Positions 43,983 through 50,549 of a stretch of DNA of 52,497 bases are shown here, piece by piece. The notes under the pieces were generated by a model. It worked only from the letters and a program-made list of their open reading frames with translations. It did no database searches and was not told where the DNA came from. Numbering within the stretch: the stretch's first letter is position 1; each line of letters begins with the position of its first letter. Source of the stretch: a virus. The stretch lies in IMG/VR virus record IMGVR_UViG_3300028394_002084, positions 1-52,497 of that record; one strand, given 5' to 3'. The position numbers and the translations under genes were made by a program.

Positions 43983-44297
43983 ATGTTTACATTAATTAAA
44001 AAATATATACGAGAAGATGTTACTATTCCATTTTTTGGAGAGCACGAACCATATCCAAAAGAATACTTGATGCAAATTAATGATAGATACATTAAAACCA
44101 GCAAGATATTAAAAAGTACAACAGAGTTTTCGGATGATAAAAAAATACAGACTACAACAATATTATGGAAAACGTCAGATGCTTTTTTAGACTTTGTGGT
44201 AGACAGTTCTTATCATATAGCTACCTACATGAGAAAACAACACATTTATAATTTAAAAAATAATATCAGAACAGAAACCAACCGTATAGGAAAATAA
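43983..44297 (+). CDS. Small protein, paralogue of 45492 (monooxygenase-like fold?)
   Basis: A 104-residue protein beginning FTLIKKYIREDVTIPFF. It resembles the product at 45492 (YQIIKKLVRPGVDTPWP) in start, length and the block TTTILWKTSDAFLDF versus LTVLWETKEAWEEF. The strand-helix pattern looks like a ferredoxin-like dimeric barrel of the antibiotic-biosynthesis-monooxygenase kind, but that is only a fold guess. It lies two bases before the P450 gene, so it may be the P450's partner. Confidence 0.5.
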   Translation: MFTLIKKYIREDVTIPFFGEHEPYPKEYLMQINDRYIKTSKILKSTTEFSDDKKIQTTTILWKTSDAFLDFVVDSSYHIATYMRKQHIYNLKNNIRTETNRIGK

Positions 44298-44298
44298 C

Positions 44299-45435
44299 AT
44301 GGAATATTTTAACCCACATTCAAATGAGTGGTTATTAAACAAATTTGAAAGTTATAAAAAATTACGAGAATTAGACAAAGCACAATATGATGAAAAATAC
44401 AATGTACATTTAATAACAAGATACAAAGATGTTAGACTTGCGCTATCAGACCACAGCATATTTTCGTCTGCTAAAGGAAATCTAATAGTAGAAAATGAAG
44501 ATCGTTTTGAAATGACTCCGGGGGCAAGCGATGACCCTATACATACAATTTATAAAAATATTGCTTTTGCTGCGTACAGTAAGGACAATATACAAAGAAT
44601 AAGTGATTGTACAAACGAGCACATCAAACGCCTACTCAAAAAAGGAACATTTAATATATCAGAAGTTATAGAAGAAATAAGTGCATGGGCGACCGTAGAA
44701 ATAATGAATCTTCCATATGATAAAGAATATGTTAAAAACTTGGTCATGGATATTCAGCGTCATTCTCCCAAATGTGTCTCAGTGAATGTTGATGACAGAT
44801 CCCATAATGAACTGATTAAGTTACTAATCTCATTAACTACTATAGATTGTACTAAGTCTACAGGACCAGGGATATATCATGAATACATGAACAACAACCC
44901 AACTGGCGCAACTGTACTTTCTTTATTCGCAGGCCCTTGTATTTCCGGTGCAAGTTCATTGACAGGCGCACTACAATTTTTAACTTTGGATTTAGCCAGA
45001 GAAAATCAATTAAAGGTCTTGTTAGAAAATAAAAGTTTAATTCCGTTAGCAATAAATGAGTCATTACGATTTAACGCATCGACTGGGCGGTTTAGTAGAA
45101 CTGTCACCAAAGATGTGACTTTACATAATATTAGTTTAAAACCGGGAGATAGAGTAGCATTGTGTTTAGAATCAGCTAACAGAGACTCAAATATATTTGA
45201 TAATCCGGATGTATTTGATATACATAGAAATACTAGTGGTCATTTGGGATTTGGTTACGGCGCACACGCATGTATTGCGCTTGCGATTAGTAAGGCAATA
45301 ATGAACATTTATTTGGATACGTTATTAGATAACGGAATGTATCAAATAATTACTGAAAATACTGATTTGAAATATGTGATGACCGCTAGTGGAAATGATG
45401 ACATGATATCCAATATCATTATAGAGAGCATATAA
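44299..45435 (+). CDS. Cytochrome P450
   Basis: A 378-residue soluble P450. The heme-binding loop is FGYGAHACIALA with Cys325 as axial ligand, ExxR is Glu254-Arg257 (ESLR), and the region RDSNIFDNPDVFDIHR matches the conserved segment before the heme loop. The I-helix reads LFAGPCISGASS at 209-220, where the usual acid/alcohol pair for oxygen activation is replaced by small residues. That suggests unusual oxygen chemistry or a non-monooxygenase reaction. Length is about 20-30 residues below typical bacterial CYPs. It needs electrons from a ferredoxin, possibly the host's. P450s are rare in phages. Small paralogous genes lie on both sides. Confidence 0.93.
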   Translation: MEYFNPHSNEWLLNKFESYKKLRELDKAQYDEKYNVHLITRYKDVRLALSDHSIFSSAKGNLIVENEDRFEMTPGASDDPIHTIYKNIAFAAYSKDNIQRISDCTNEHIKRLLKKGTFNISEVIEEISAWATVEIMNLPYDKEYVKNLVMDIQRHSPKCVSVNVDDRSHNELIKLLISLTTIDCTKSTGPGIYHEYMNNNPTGATVLSLFAGPCISGASSLTGALQFLTLDLARENQLKVLLENKSLIPLAINESLRFNASTGRFSRTVTKDVTLHNISLKPGDRVALCLESANRDSNIFDNPDVFDIHRNTSGHLGFGYGAHACIALAISKAIMNIYLDTLLDNGMYQIITENTDLKYVMTASGNDDMISNIIIESI

Positions 45436-45459
45436 TTTTAAACAAATTGAATTTCCTTA

Positions 45460-45467
45460 GATAAATA
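45460..45467 (+). promoter_or_regulatory. Late-type promoter motif GATAAATA before gene 45492
   Basis: GATAAATA sits 24 bases before the ATG with a clear AGGAG ribosome site between them. A perfect dyad CTGTAT-C-ATACAG (45471-45483) follows directly and could be an operator or a small hairpin near the ribosome site. Confidence 0.5.
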
Positions 45468-45491
45468 CATCTGTATCATACAGGAGAATAT

Positions 45492-45803
45492 ATGTATCAA
45501 ATAATAAAAAAATTAGTAAGACCGGGCGTAGACACACCATGGCCTGATACTCTAGTAACTATGGATCCACAGCTTATAGAACATTTCAAAACAAATCACA
45601 TAGAAACCGGTAAACATATTTTTCGAAACACCGACGATCATAAAAACGGATTAGAACGTACATTGACTGTTTTGTGGGAAACTAAAGAAGCATGGGAAGA
45701 GTTTGAAGCAGATCCATTAATGACGGAAATGCGTAATCATGTTTCACAACTATTTAAAGATGCAGGGATAACGGAAGAAATTGTAAGTTTCTCCGAAATT
45801 TAA
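45492..45803 (+). CDS. Small protein, paralogue of 43983 (monooxygenase-like fold?)
   Basis: A 103-residue acidic protein (YQIIKKLVRPGVDTPWPDT, then TLTVLWETKEAWEEFEADPLM). The pattern strand-helix-strand with W-E-T-x-E-A-W-E-E-F resembles ABM-type small barrels and related quality-control or oxygenase partners. Its relative is at 43983 on the other side of the P450. It has its own promoter-like box and AGGAG site, so it may be made at higher level than the P450. Confidence 0.55.
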   Translation: MYQIIKKLVRPGVDTPWPDTLVTMDPQLIEHFKTNHIETGKHIFRNTDDHKNGLERTLTVLWETKEAWEEFEADPLMTEMRNHVSQLFKDAGITEEIVSFSEI

Positions 45804-45807
45804 TTTA

Positions 45808-46743
45808 GTGCCCTCTATATTTGACTTACCTCATCTTTTTATTGTATTCGCCCCCGGCGCCGGGGGCAACTTTTTGTCAGGAATATTCGCCGGCCTAATT
45901 AATAAAGAATATTCTGATTTAGCAATATCAGAATCAGGAAGCTCACACACAACAATCTCTAAAAAATTTGATGTAAATAGTGATCTTTCTATGGGAACAT
46001 TTATTGACGATACATCAAGTATCGATAAAAAAATAAAACACTATAGAGAATTGTTTAGCGATTTGATAATAAATCATCCAATAGTATCTTGGACACATGA
46101 TTTTAACAATATCGAACTATATCGCAATATTTTCCCTAATTCAAAAATAATTGTAGTAACACAGTACACTGACGCTGAACAGTTAGCAGTCACGTTCATG
46201 CATGTGATTAAAAATCTAATGGATAATGATGTATCCACTGCAATACCAATTAGTCAATTTAAATCTATACAAAAAATCTTCAAAGAAGATTGCATAAATG
46301 TGCTTAGAAAAAAAATGAGTGAAACTCATATTAATTTAATATTCTCTGACCCCAAATATAAAAATATCGTAACATATATCTACTTAAAAAGAATGATGGG
46401 GTGGTATGGGTTACTCCACTTAGTAGAAGATGTACCTAAACAACATTTTTTGGAGATTATTAAATATGGTACAAGCAATAAACCTTACGAAATTGACAAA
46501 TATTTAAATAGTGATTGTGTTTTACTACCATATTCGTCTATTATGTCAGGAGATGTTCATGTATTATTGAAAGTAATAAAAAATGTGTTATCCAGAGAAT
46601 TGACCAACACTGAAAAAATATTTGTAAATGACAACTATTATAAATATAGAGCTAAACAAAATTTAGATATTTTAACAAATTCAAAAATGTATTATAAAAA
46701 TCTTAGAAATTTAAATGTAGAAAGAAACATAAATGATAACTGA
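45808..46743 (+). CDS. P-loop protein, sulfotransferase/kinase-like (GAGGNFL type)
   Basis: A 311-residue protein starting at GTG (no ATG nearby). FIVFAPGAGGNFLSGIFAGLI gives a glycine-rich nucleotide loop like that of the product at 32126. Later SKIIVVTQYTDAEQLAVTF parallels FIRITYDLDDIEELATVF in that paralogue, a second shared block. The C-terminal part (VHVLLKVIKNVLSRELTN) is helical. PAPS- or ATP-dependent transfer is plausible, substrate unknown. The stop overlaps the following PP-loop gene. Confidence 0.5.
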   Translation: MPSIFDLPHLFIVFAPGAGGNFLSGIFAGLINKEYSDLAISESGSSHTTISKKFDVNSDLSMGTFIDDTSSIDKKIKHYRELFSDLIINHPIVSWTHDFNNIELYRNIFPNSKIIVVTQYTDAEQLAVTFMHVIKNLMDNDVSTAIPISQFKSIQKIFKEDCINVLRKKMSETHINLIFSDPKYKNIVTYIYLKRMMGWYGLLHLVEDVPKQHFLEIIKYGTSNKPYEIDKYLNSDCVLLPYSSIMSGDVHVLLKVIKNVLSRELTNTEKIFVNDNYYKYRAKQNLDILTNSKMYYKNLRNLNVERNINDN

Positions 46744-47980
46744 TTTGGGTTTTTATAGTGTACGTGGGAAAAGTTTTTCTACAAACAAAGTCATGGCTGT
46801 TCTTGAGGCACAAAAAACAAACGCTGAAGTAGAATGGAATTATTTTGATGATGTATTCAATAAAGCAGATTGGTTAACTGAACCTGAAATTTCATTAGAA
46901 GAATTATACCGAATTCGAGCGCAACAAATTCGTGATGCGTATGATTATGTTGTTATATATGTCAGTGGGGGCGCTGATAGTTCAAATGTTGTTAGGACTT
47001 TTATAAATAATAATATTCATATAGATGAAGTAATTACAGAAATACCGGAATCTGGTATTAAAAATTTTGATTGGAACGATAAAGATTTTACCGCAAGTAA
47101 TTTAATGTCCGAAGCAAAGTATGCACAATATCCTATACTTCATGAAATTTCTATCAATTCTCCGTCGACACGTATAACTGTTCACGACTTTTTTACCGGT
47201 GTTGTTAATGTGGAATCAGACGAATGGATATATCAAAATGAGGGAGACATTATTAGCATGTCAAACTATCAGTATGGGCGCATGGACCCCTTCCCTCATT
47301 TAAAAGACTTAGCAGAACAAGGTAAAAAAATTGCATCTGTATGGGGTACTGATAAACCAGTACTGGCCGTTTGGGGTGATGGATACATTTATACATTGAT
47401 TGCTGACTCCGCAGTGTATGTGCCTAAATATCCCTTCAAGACAGTATATCCTAATGTAAATAGAGTATTATTTTATTGGTCCCCTGAATTACCAGAACTA
47501 ATGATTAAGCAGTCGCATATTGTCGCCCGAGAAATTCTTAAACCTGAAAATAAATTTATTTTACGGGCTGCTATAGATCAAGGAAAGCGTAGTAAGGAAG
47601 TGAGCCTACTAGGAGTTGATGATACATTAAAGAATATTTTTAATTCTGCGGCCGATACAAATGTATCTTACTCACCTAAAACAATATATCAACGAAGCAT
47701 AGTTCCTTTTATATATCCAAACACATTTAGAGAAGACGTATTTCAGGTACTCAAGTTTGAACAATCGCAAACCTTCTGTCCGGCTATTAATAATTGGATG
47801 AAATCATTACATGGAAATAGTCGCATAGGAGAAATGATTATTAGTGATTTTTCCTTGTTTTATAAAAACATATTACCCAAGTATTTAAATCCAAATAAAA
47901 CAGGATTTAATATGTGTCTAAAAAGGTTCCGTATTGGATCTATAAAAAGTTTTTTACCAAAATCAAATAACAACTTATGA
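46733..47980 (+). CDS. PP-loop ATPase (subfamily B), 415 aa
   Basis: PP-loop SGGADS at residues 78-83. It is a paralogue of the 42787 product, with the same N-terminal block ELYRIRAQQIRDAYD, WGTDKPVLAVWGDGY and FYWSPELPELMIKQ. It differs in the C-terminal third. It overlaps the P-loop gene before it by 11 bases and the Bug receptor after it by ATGA. As elsewhere in the cluster, adenylation is the likely step. It probably arose by duplication followed by divergence. Confidence 0.75.
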   Translation: MITDLGFYSVRGKSFSTNKVMAVLEAQKTNAEVEWNYFDDVFNKADWLTEPEISLEELYRIRAQQIRDAYDYVVIYVSGGADSSNVVRTFINNNIHIDEVITEIPESGIKNFDWNDKDFTASNLMSEAKYAQYPILHEISINSPSTRITVHDFFTGVVNVESDEWIYQNEGDIISMSNYQYGRMDPFPHLKDLAEQGKKIASVWGTDKPVLAVWGDGYIYTLIADSAVYVPKYPFKTVYPNVNRVLFYWSPELPELMIKQSHIVAREILKPENKFILRAAIDQGKRSKEVSLLGVDDTLKNIFNSAADTNVSYSPKTIYQRSIVPFIYPNTFREDVFQVLKFEQSQTFCPAINNWMKSLHGNSRIGEMIISDFSLFYKNILPKYLNPNKTGFNMCLKRFRIGSIKSFLPKSNNNL

Positions 47981-48924
47981 AAAAAAATATAATTTCAATA
48001 TTATTACTACTACTATGTATTAGTTCTGCATGGTCAGATACAATCAAATTAATCGTGCCGTTTGCTGCCGCAGGCCCCATTACAGATATTGCGAGAGCGA
48101 TTGCTCCTACATTATCTAAAAAATTAGATAAAACTATAATAATAGAAAATAAGCCAGGGGCAAGTGGCGCAATTGCAATGGAATTGGTATCTAATTCCCC
48201 ATCAGATGGGCTAACTTTAATTATGGTTAATAATGGACTACTAAACATAAATCCAATGTTGAATACTGCTACTAGCTATAAGTCATCCGATGTAGTATCC
48301 GTAGGAGTATTTGCAACTGCACCAATCATATTGTATACTAGTTCTTCTATCCCTGTCAAAAACTTAAAAGAACTAATAGATTACATAAAGAGTAATCCTG
48401 GAAAGGCAAGCTGGGCTAGTCCGGGTTTAGGAACTAATCCACATTTACTTGGGGAAATGCTTAAAGCGCAACATGATTTAGACATGGTGCATGTTATGTA
48501 TAAAGGTACATTACCTGCAACCATAGATGTGGCCGAGGGTAGAGTCACTATGATGTTTGATATTCTAAATCCAAGAATGACATCATTGTTTGATGCAGGA
48601 AAAACGAAGCCTATTGCAGTAATGGGAACTGAGCGAATACCATCACTACCTAATGTTCCAACTGTCGTAGAAGAAGGCTACTTTTTCTTAATTACTCAAT
48701 CTTGGGTTGGTATATCTGTTAAATCTGATACTCCCGAACCTATTTTAAAACAGTTAAGAACTGTACTGACAGAAACTGTAGAAGATCCAGAGACAAAAGC
48801 TAACTTAAAATTTTTAGGACTGAATCCGTCAAATATAAAACCAGCGGCCGCACAAAAATTCATAGATGATGAAAAGAACAAGTGGACAAAGGTAATTAAA
48901 AAAGCAAACATTAAGATAGAATAA
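47977..48924 (+). CDS. Bug/TctC-family periplasmic solute-binding receptor
   Basis: A 315-residue protein with a signal peptide (MKKNIISILLLLLCISSAWS). The mature part follows the Bug family: LIVPFAAAGPITDIARAIAP, IIIENKPGASGAIAMELV, SNSPSDGLTLIMVNN, then WASPGLGTNPHLLGEML and RIPSLPNVPTVVEEGY. These receptors bind carboxylates or amides for tripartite tricarboxylate transporters, or act as sensors. They are especially numerous in Betaproteobacteria. No transporter membrane genes are next to it, so it would have to use host partners. It is coupled to the PP-loop gene by ATGA, which ties it to the accessory cluster. It is the last protein gene before the RNA region. Confidence 0.92.
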   Translation: MKKNIISILLLLLCISSAWSDTIKLIVPFAAAGPITDIARAIAPTLSKKLDKTIIIENKPGASGAIAMELVSNSPSDGLTLIMVNNGLLNINPMLNTATSYKSSDVVSVGVFATAPIILYTSSSIPVKNLKELIDYIKSNPGKASWASPGLGTNPHLLGEMLKAQHDLDMVHVMYKGTLPATIDVAEGRVTMMFDILNPRMTSLFDAGKTKPIAVMGTERIPSLPNVPTVVEEGYFFLITQSWVGISVKSDTPEPILKQLRTVLTETVEDPETKANLKFLGLNPSNIKPAAAQKFIDDEKNKWTKVIKKANIKIE

Positions 48925-48986
48925 AATGAAGAAGTATTAACTTAGTGTTACATATAACACTATGGGTAAACTGTTGAAAAAAGTAG

Positions 48987-49015
48987 TTGACATCAATTCC
49001 TAGCTATGCTACACT
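48987..49015 (+). promoter_or_regulatory. sigma70-type promoter 1
   Basis: TTGACA (48987-48992), 17-base spacer, TACACT (49010-49015). The surrounding bases resemble promoter 2, 96 bases downstream, as if duplicated. Confidence 0.7.
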
Positions 49016-49082
49016 TCAGCATGAGTTGAGAAATCAACACAAAAGAATTTTTGAGTTATGGGCAGATAGATGAAAAAAGAGG

Positions 49083-49111
49083 TTGACACTAATTCAACTA
49101 TCTGCTATAAT
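49083..49111 (+). promoter_or_regulatory. sigma70-type promoter 2 (full consensus)
   Basis: TTGACA (49083-49088), exactly 17 bases, TATAAT (49106-49111): a perfect consensus housekeeping promoter. It reads toward the 49188 frame, the terminator at 49379 and, beyond it, the RNA region. Confidence 0.85.
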
Positions 49112-49187
49112 TCAGACATGAATTGCAAAAAGCACAAAAAACAGTGCTTAATTGCAGTAATTTTTAACCAGGACTAAATAAAACACT

Positions 49188-49355
49188 ATGATGAAAAATA
49201 TCAATCAATCGCTGAAACATACGAGCTTGTGGGCAATAGCACCAGAATGTTCCGTGTTAGCTGCCTTTGAGGGAAATTATTCAACACCGACAAGTATTCG
49301 CGGCAATAACGATCAGATGCTCCAGGGGTTCATAGGACGAGGAAGTTACAACTAA
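49188..49355 (+). CDS. Possible small leader ORF, 55 aa
   Basis: ATG ATG start; the product begins MMKNINQSLKHTSLW and ends FIGRGSYN. No strong ribosome site is present (GGA 15 bases upstream). The frame lies between a consensus promoter and a terminator whose alternative pairing overlaps its 3' end, so it could be a leader peptide. It could equally be part of a non-coding RNA. No family recognised. Confidence 0.35.
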   Translation: MMKNINQSLKHTSLWAIAPECSVLAAFEGNYSTPTSIRGNNDQMLQGFIGRGSYN

Positions 49356-49378
49356 AGTAACACTCAACAAGTTTTATG

Positions 49379-49413
49379 AAACCCCTGGGATTGAAAAGTC
49401 TCAGGGGTTTTTG
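49379..49413 (+). terminator. Rho-independent terminator with competing hairpin
   Basis: A 12-bp stem (AAACCCCTGGGA with TCTCAGGGGTTT, one G-T pair, 8-base loop) followed by TTTTTG. Its left arm can instead pair with CCAGGGGTTCATA at 49322-49334, which would prevent the terminator from forming. Confidence 0.85.
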
Positions 49414-49444
49414 TTTATGTGTTGCTTAAAAGCAACAAAGGAAT

Positions 49445-49473
49445 TTGACAATAAATGGATAAAGAGATACAAT
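49445..49473 (+). promoter_or_regulatory. sigma70-type promoter 3 for RNA/tRNA region
   Basis: TTGACA (49445-49450), 17 bases, TACAAT (49468-49473), placed just after the terminator. It reads into the structured stretch and tRNA array. Confidence 0.8.
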
Positions 49474-49601
49474 ACAAAACTTCTGAAACAAAGCGTGATT
49501 GGTTTAAAGATCATGTTCTGACAAAGGAGCAACTAGCACAGTTGATAGCTAACAAGTTACAACGTGCAAAGGTCTATCAGATCCTGTATAAGGTAAAATG
49601 A
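49455..49601 (+). CDS. Possible small ORF, 48 aa, overlapping promoter 3
   Basis: Frame from MDKEIQYKTSETKRDWF to KVYQILYKVK, basic and helical. The ATG lies upstream of the -10 box of promoter 3, so it could only be translated from a transcript that began earlier and passed the terminator. No ribosome site is seen. May be fortuitous. Confidence 0.25.
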   Translation: MDKEIQYKTSETKRDWFKDHVLTKEQLAQLIANKLQRAKVYQILYKVK

Positions 49602-49603
49602 TA

Positions 49604-49915
49604 GACAGCGTGAATAGGCAACGAGAGCCGTAATACAGCGCAAAATGTATAGAATGGGCGGACAGTATACATGAACGTGTGGCGATAACACATTAGTAAG
49701 ACTACTGGGTAGGGTATTGACCCTATCATGTCGTGTAGCAATACACGGCATTCTAAAACATACTAACGGGGTAACCCTGCAGTAGCTTTCTAGATAAGCA
49801 GGCTGCAAGTTTCTTGAAAAGTAGGTGGTATAACGGGGTCTAGTGTGTTTTAGAATGCTTACTACAGATGAACAACTCATATCCCTCTGACGGGTATGCT
49901 GTAGTGACAGATTTT
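49604..49915 (+). ncRNA. Candidate structured non-coding RNA
   Basis: This gene-free 312 bases holds a chain of strong hairpins. These are ATGTATA/TATACAT (49645-49672), TAGGGT-ATTG-ACCCTA (49710-49725), CGTGTA-GCAA-TACACG with a GNRA loop (49732-49747), and a long-range 18-bp pairing of 49748-49765 with 49841-49858 (one mismatch). A further stem is CTACAG...CTGTAG (49862-49904), with an inner CATATCCC/GGGTATG stem. Promoter 3 lies upstream and tRNA-Asn starts right after. The position, beside phage tRNAs, resembles that of GOLLD and ROOL large ornate RNAs, but I cannot match their consensus by eye. Confidence 0.55.
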
Positions 49916-49918
49916 TAT

Positions 49919-50013
49919 TCTCCGGTACTCTAATTGGTAAGAGACCTGACTGTTAATCAGACGTAAAGGCTGCAAAGCGTAATATGGAGGTTCGATGCCT
50001 CTCTGGGGAGCCA
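49919..50013 (+). tRNA. tRNA-Asn (GTT), long variable region
   Basis: Acceptor TCTCCGG pairs with CTGGGGA; CCA is encoded. Anticodon loop CTGTTAA gives GTT. About 25 bases lie between anticodon and T arms, much longer than the 4-5 expected for Asn. Confidence 0.8.
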
Positions 50014-50019
50014 AATTTA

Positions 50020-50094
50020 GGTGCGTTCATATAATGGTCATTATCTCGGATTGTCTATCCGAAGACGGGAGTTCGATTCTCCCACGCATCGCCA
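50020..50094 (+). tRNA. tRNA-Asp (GTC)
   Basis: Acceptor GGTGCGT/ACGCATC, anticodon stem TCGGA/TCCGA with loop TTGTCTA, T arm GGGAG-TTCGATT-CTCCC, CCA encoded. Confidence 0.95.
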
Positions 50095-50103
50095 GTATTA
50101 TGT

Positions 50104-50179
50104 TGGGGTATAGTGTAATGGCTTATCACAGCGGGCTTTGAACTCGCTAATCTTGGTTCGATTCCAAGTACCCCTACCA
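50104..50179 (+). tRNA. tRNA-Gln (TTG)
   Basis: Acceptor TGGGGTA/TACCCCT with a U1-U72 mismatch, anticodon stem GCGGG/CTCGC with loop CTTTGAA, T arm around TTGG-TTCGATT-CCAA, CCA encoded. A weak first pair is common in tRNA-Gln. Confidence 0.92.
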
Positions 50180-50186
50180 AGTTCAT

Positions 50187-50260
50187 CTGAGTGAAATGTT
50201 ACGGTAGCATCCCTGTCCTGGACACAGGAAGCGGCAGTTCAACTCTGCCCACTCAGACCA
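50187..50260 (+). tRNA. tRNA-Pro (TGG)
   Basis: Acceptor CTGAGTG/CACTCAG, discriminator A and CCA encoded. Anticodon stem CCTGT/ACAGG with loop CCTGGAC gives TGG; position 33 is C rather than U, which is unusual. T arm GGCAG-TTCAACT-CTGCC. Confidence 0.85.
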
Positions 50261-50265
50261 AATGT

Positions 50266-50301
50266 GTTTCTCATTGTGTACAATTGTATAGAATGAGAAA
50301 C
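50266..50301 (+). other. Spacer hairpin between tRNA-Pro and tRNA-Tyr
   Basis: GTTTCTCATT pairs perfectly with AATGAGAAAC (10 bp), and the loop contains the palindrome TACAATTGTA. Possible processing site of the tRNA precursor. Confidence 0.6.
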
Positions 50302-50311
50302 AAAAATCAAT

Positions 50312-50398
50312 GGAGTGTGTTCCCTGTTGTCGGCTGTAACCCGATAGGCACAATAAGCAGGGTGGCGCCAAGTAGTTCGATTCTATCACACTCCACCA
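50312..50398 (+). tRNA. tRNA-Tyr (GTA)-like, reduced D arm
   Basis: Acceptor GGAGTGT/ACACTCC and CCA are perfect. Anticodon stem GTCGG/CCGAT with loop CTGTAAC gives GTA, and there is a long variable arm as expected for Tyr. Only about ten bases lie where the D arm should be, with no GG loop, and the T stem has a mismatch. May be degenerate or adopt an alternative fold using CCCTG/CAGGG. Confidence 0.6.
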
Positions 50399-50404
50399 GT
50401 ATAT

Positions 50405-50479
50405 GGGGGCAGCAGCGGGCTGCGGTGATCCCTTGCAAGGATCATGACTAGAAGGGTTCAACTCCCTCGGCCTCCACCA
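50405..50479 (+). tRNA. tRNA-Ala (TGC)
   Basis: Acceptor GGGGGCA/GGCCTCC (last pair mismatched), anticodon stem GATCC/GGATC with loop CTTGCAA, T loop TTCAACT, CCA encoded. Confidence 0.85.
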
Positions 50480-50484
50480 AGTTT

Positions 50485-50540
50485 AGGATGCTAACAGCAA
50501 AGTTAAAAACTTTTCTTTTGGTGAAAACAAAACGCATCCT
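50485..50540 (+). other. 56-base stem-loop element between tRNAs
   Basis: AGGATGC at 50485 pairs with GCATCCT at 50534 (7 bp), enclosing an A/T-rich stretch. The arms are the length of an acceptor stem but no CCA or T arm is present, so it is either a spacer hairpin or a decayed tRNA. Confidence 0.5.
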
Positions 50541-50549
50541 GTTTTATAT

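Noticed and set aside
32126-48924. Contamination by host chromosome
   Set aside because: Base composition, overlapping gene style and continuity with phage genes on both sides fit one phage genome; only iscU and the Bug receptor look clearly host-derived.
49557-49880. Minus-strand frame of 107 codons in the RNA region
   Set aside because: It covers the structured stretch, has odd composition and no ribosome site; the hairpins explain the sequence better.
50183-50461. Open frames on both strands across tRNA-Pro, tRNA-Tyr and tRNA-Ala
   Set aside because: They overlap clear tRNA genes.
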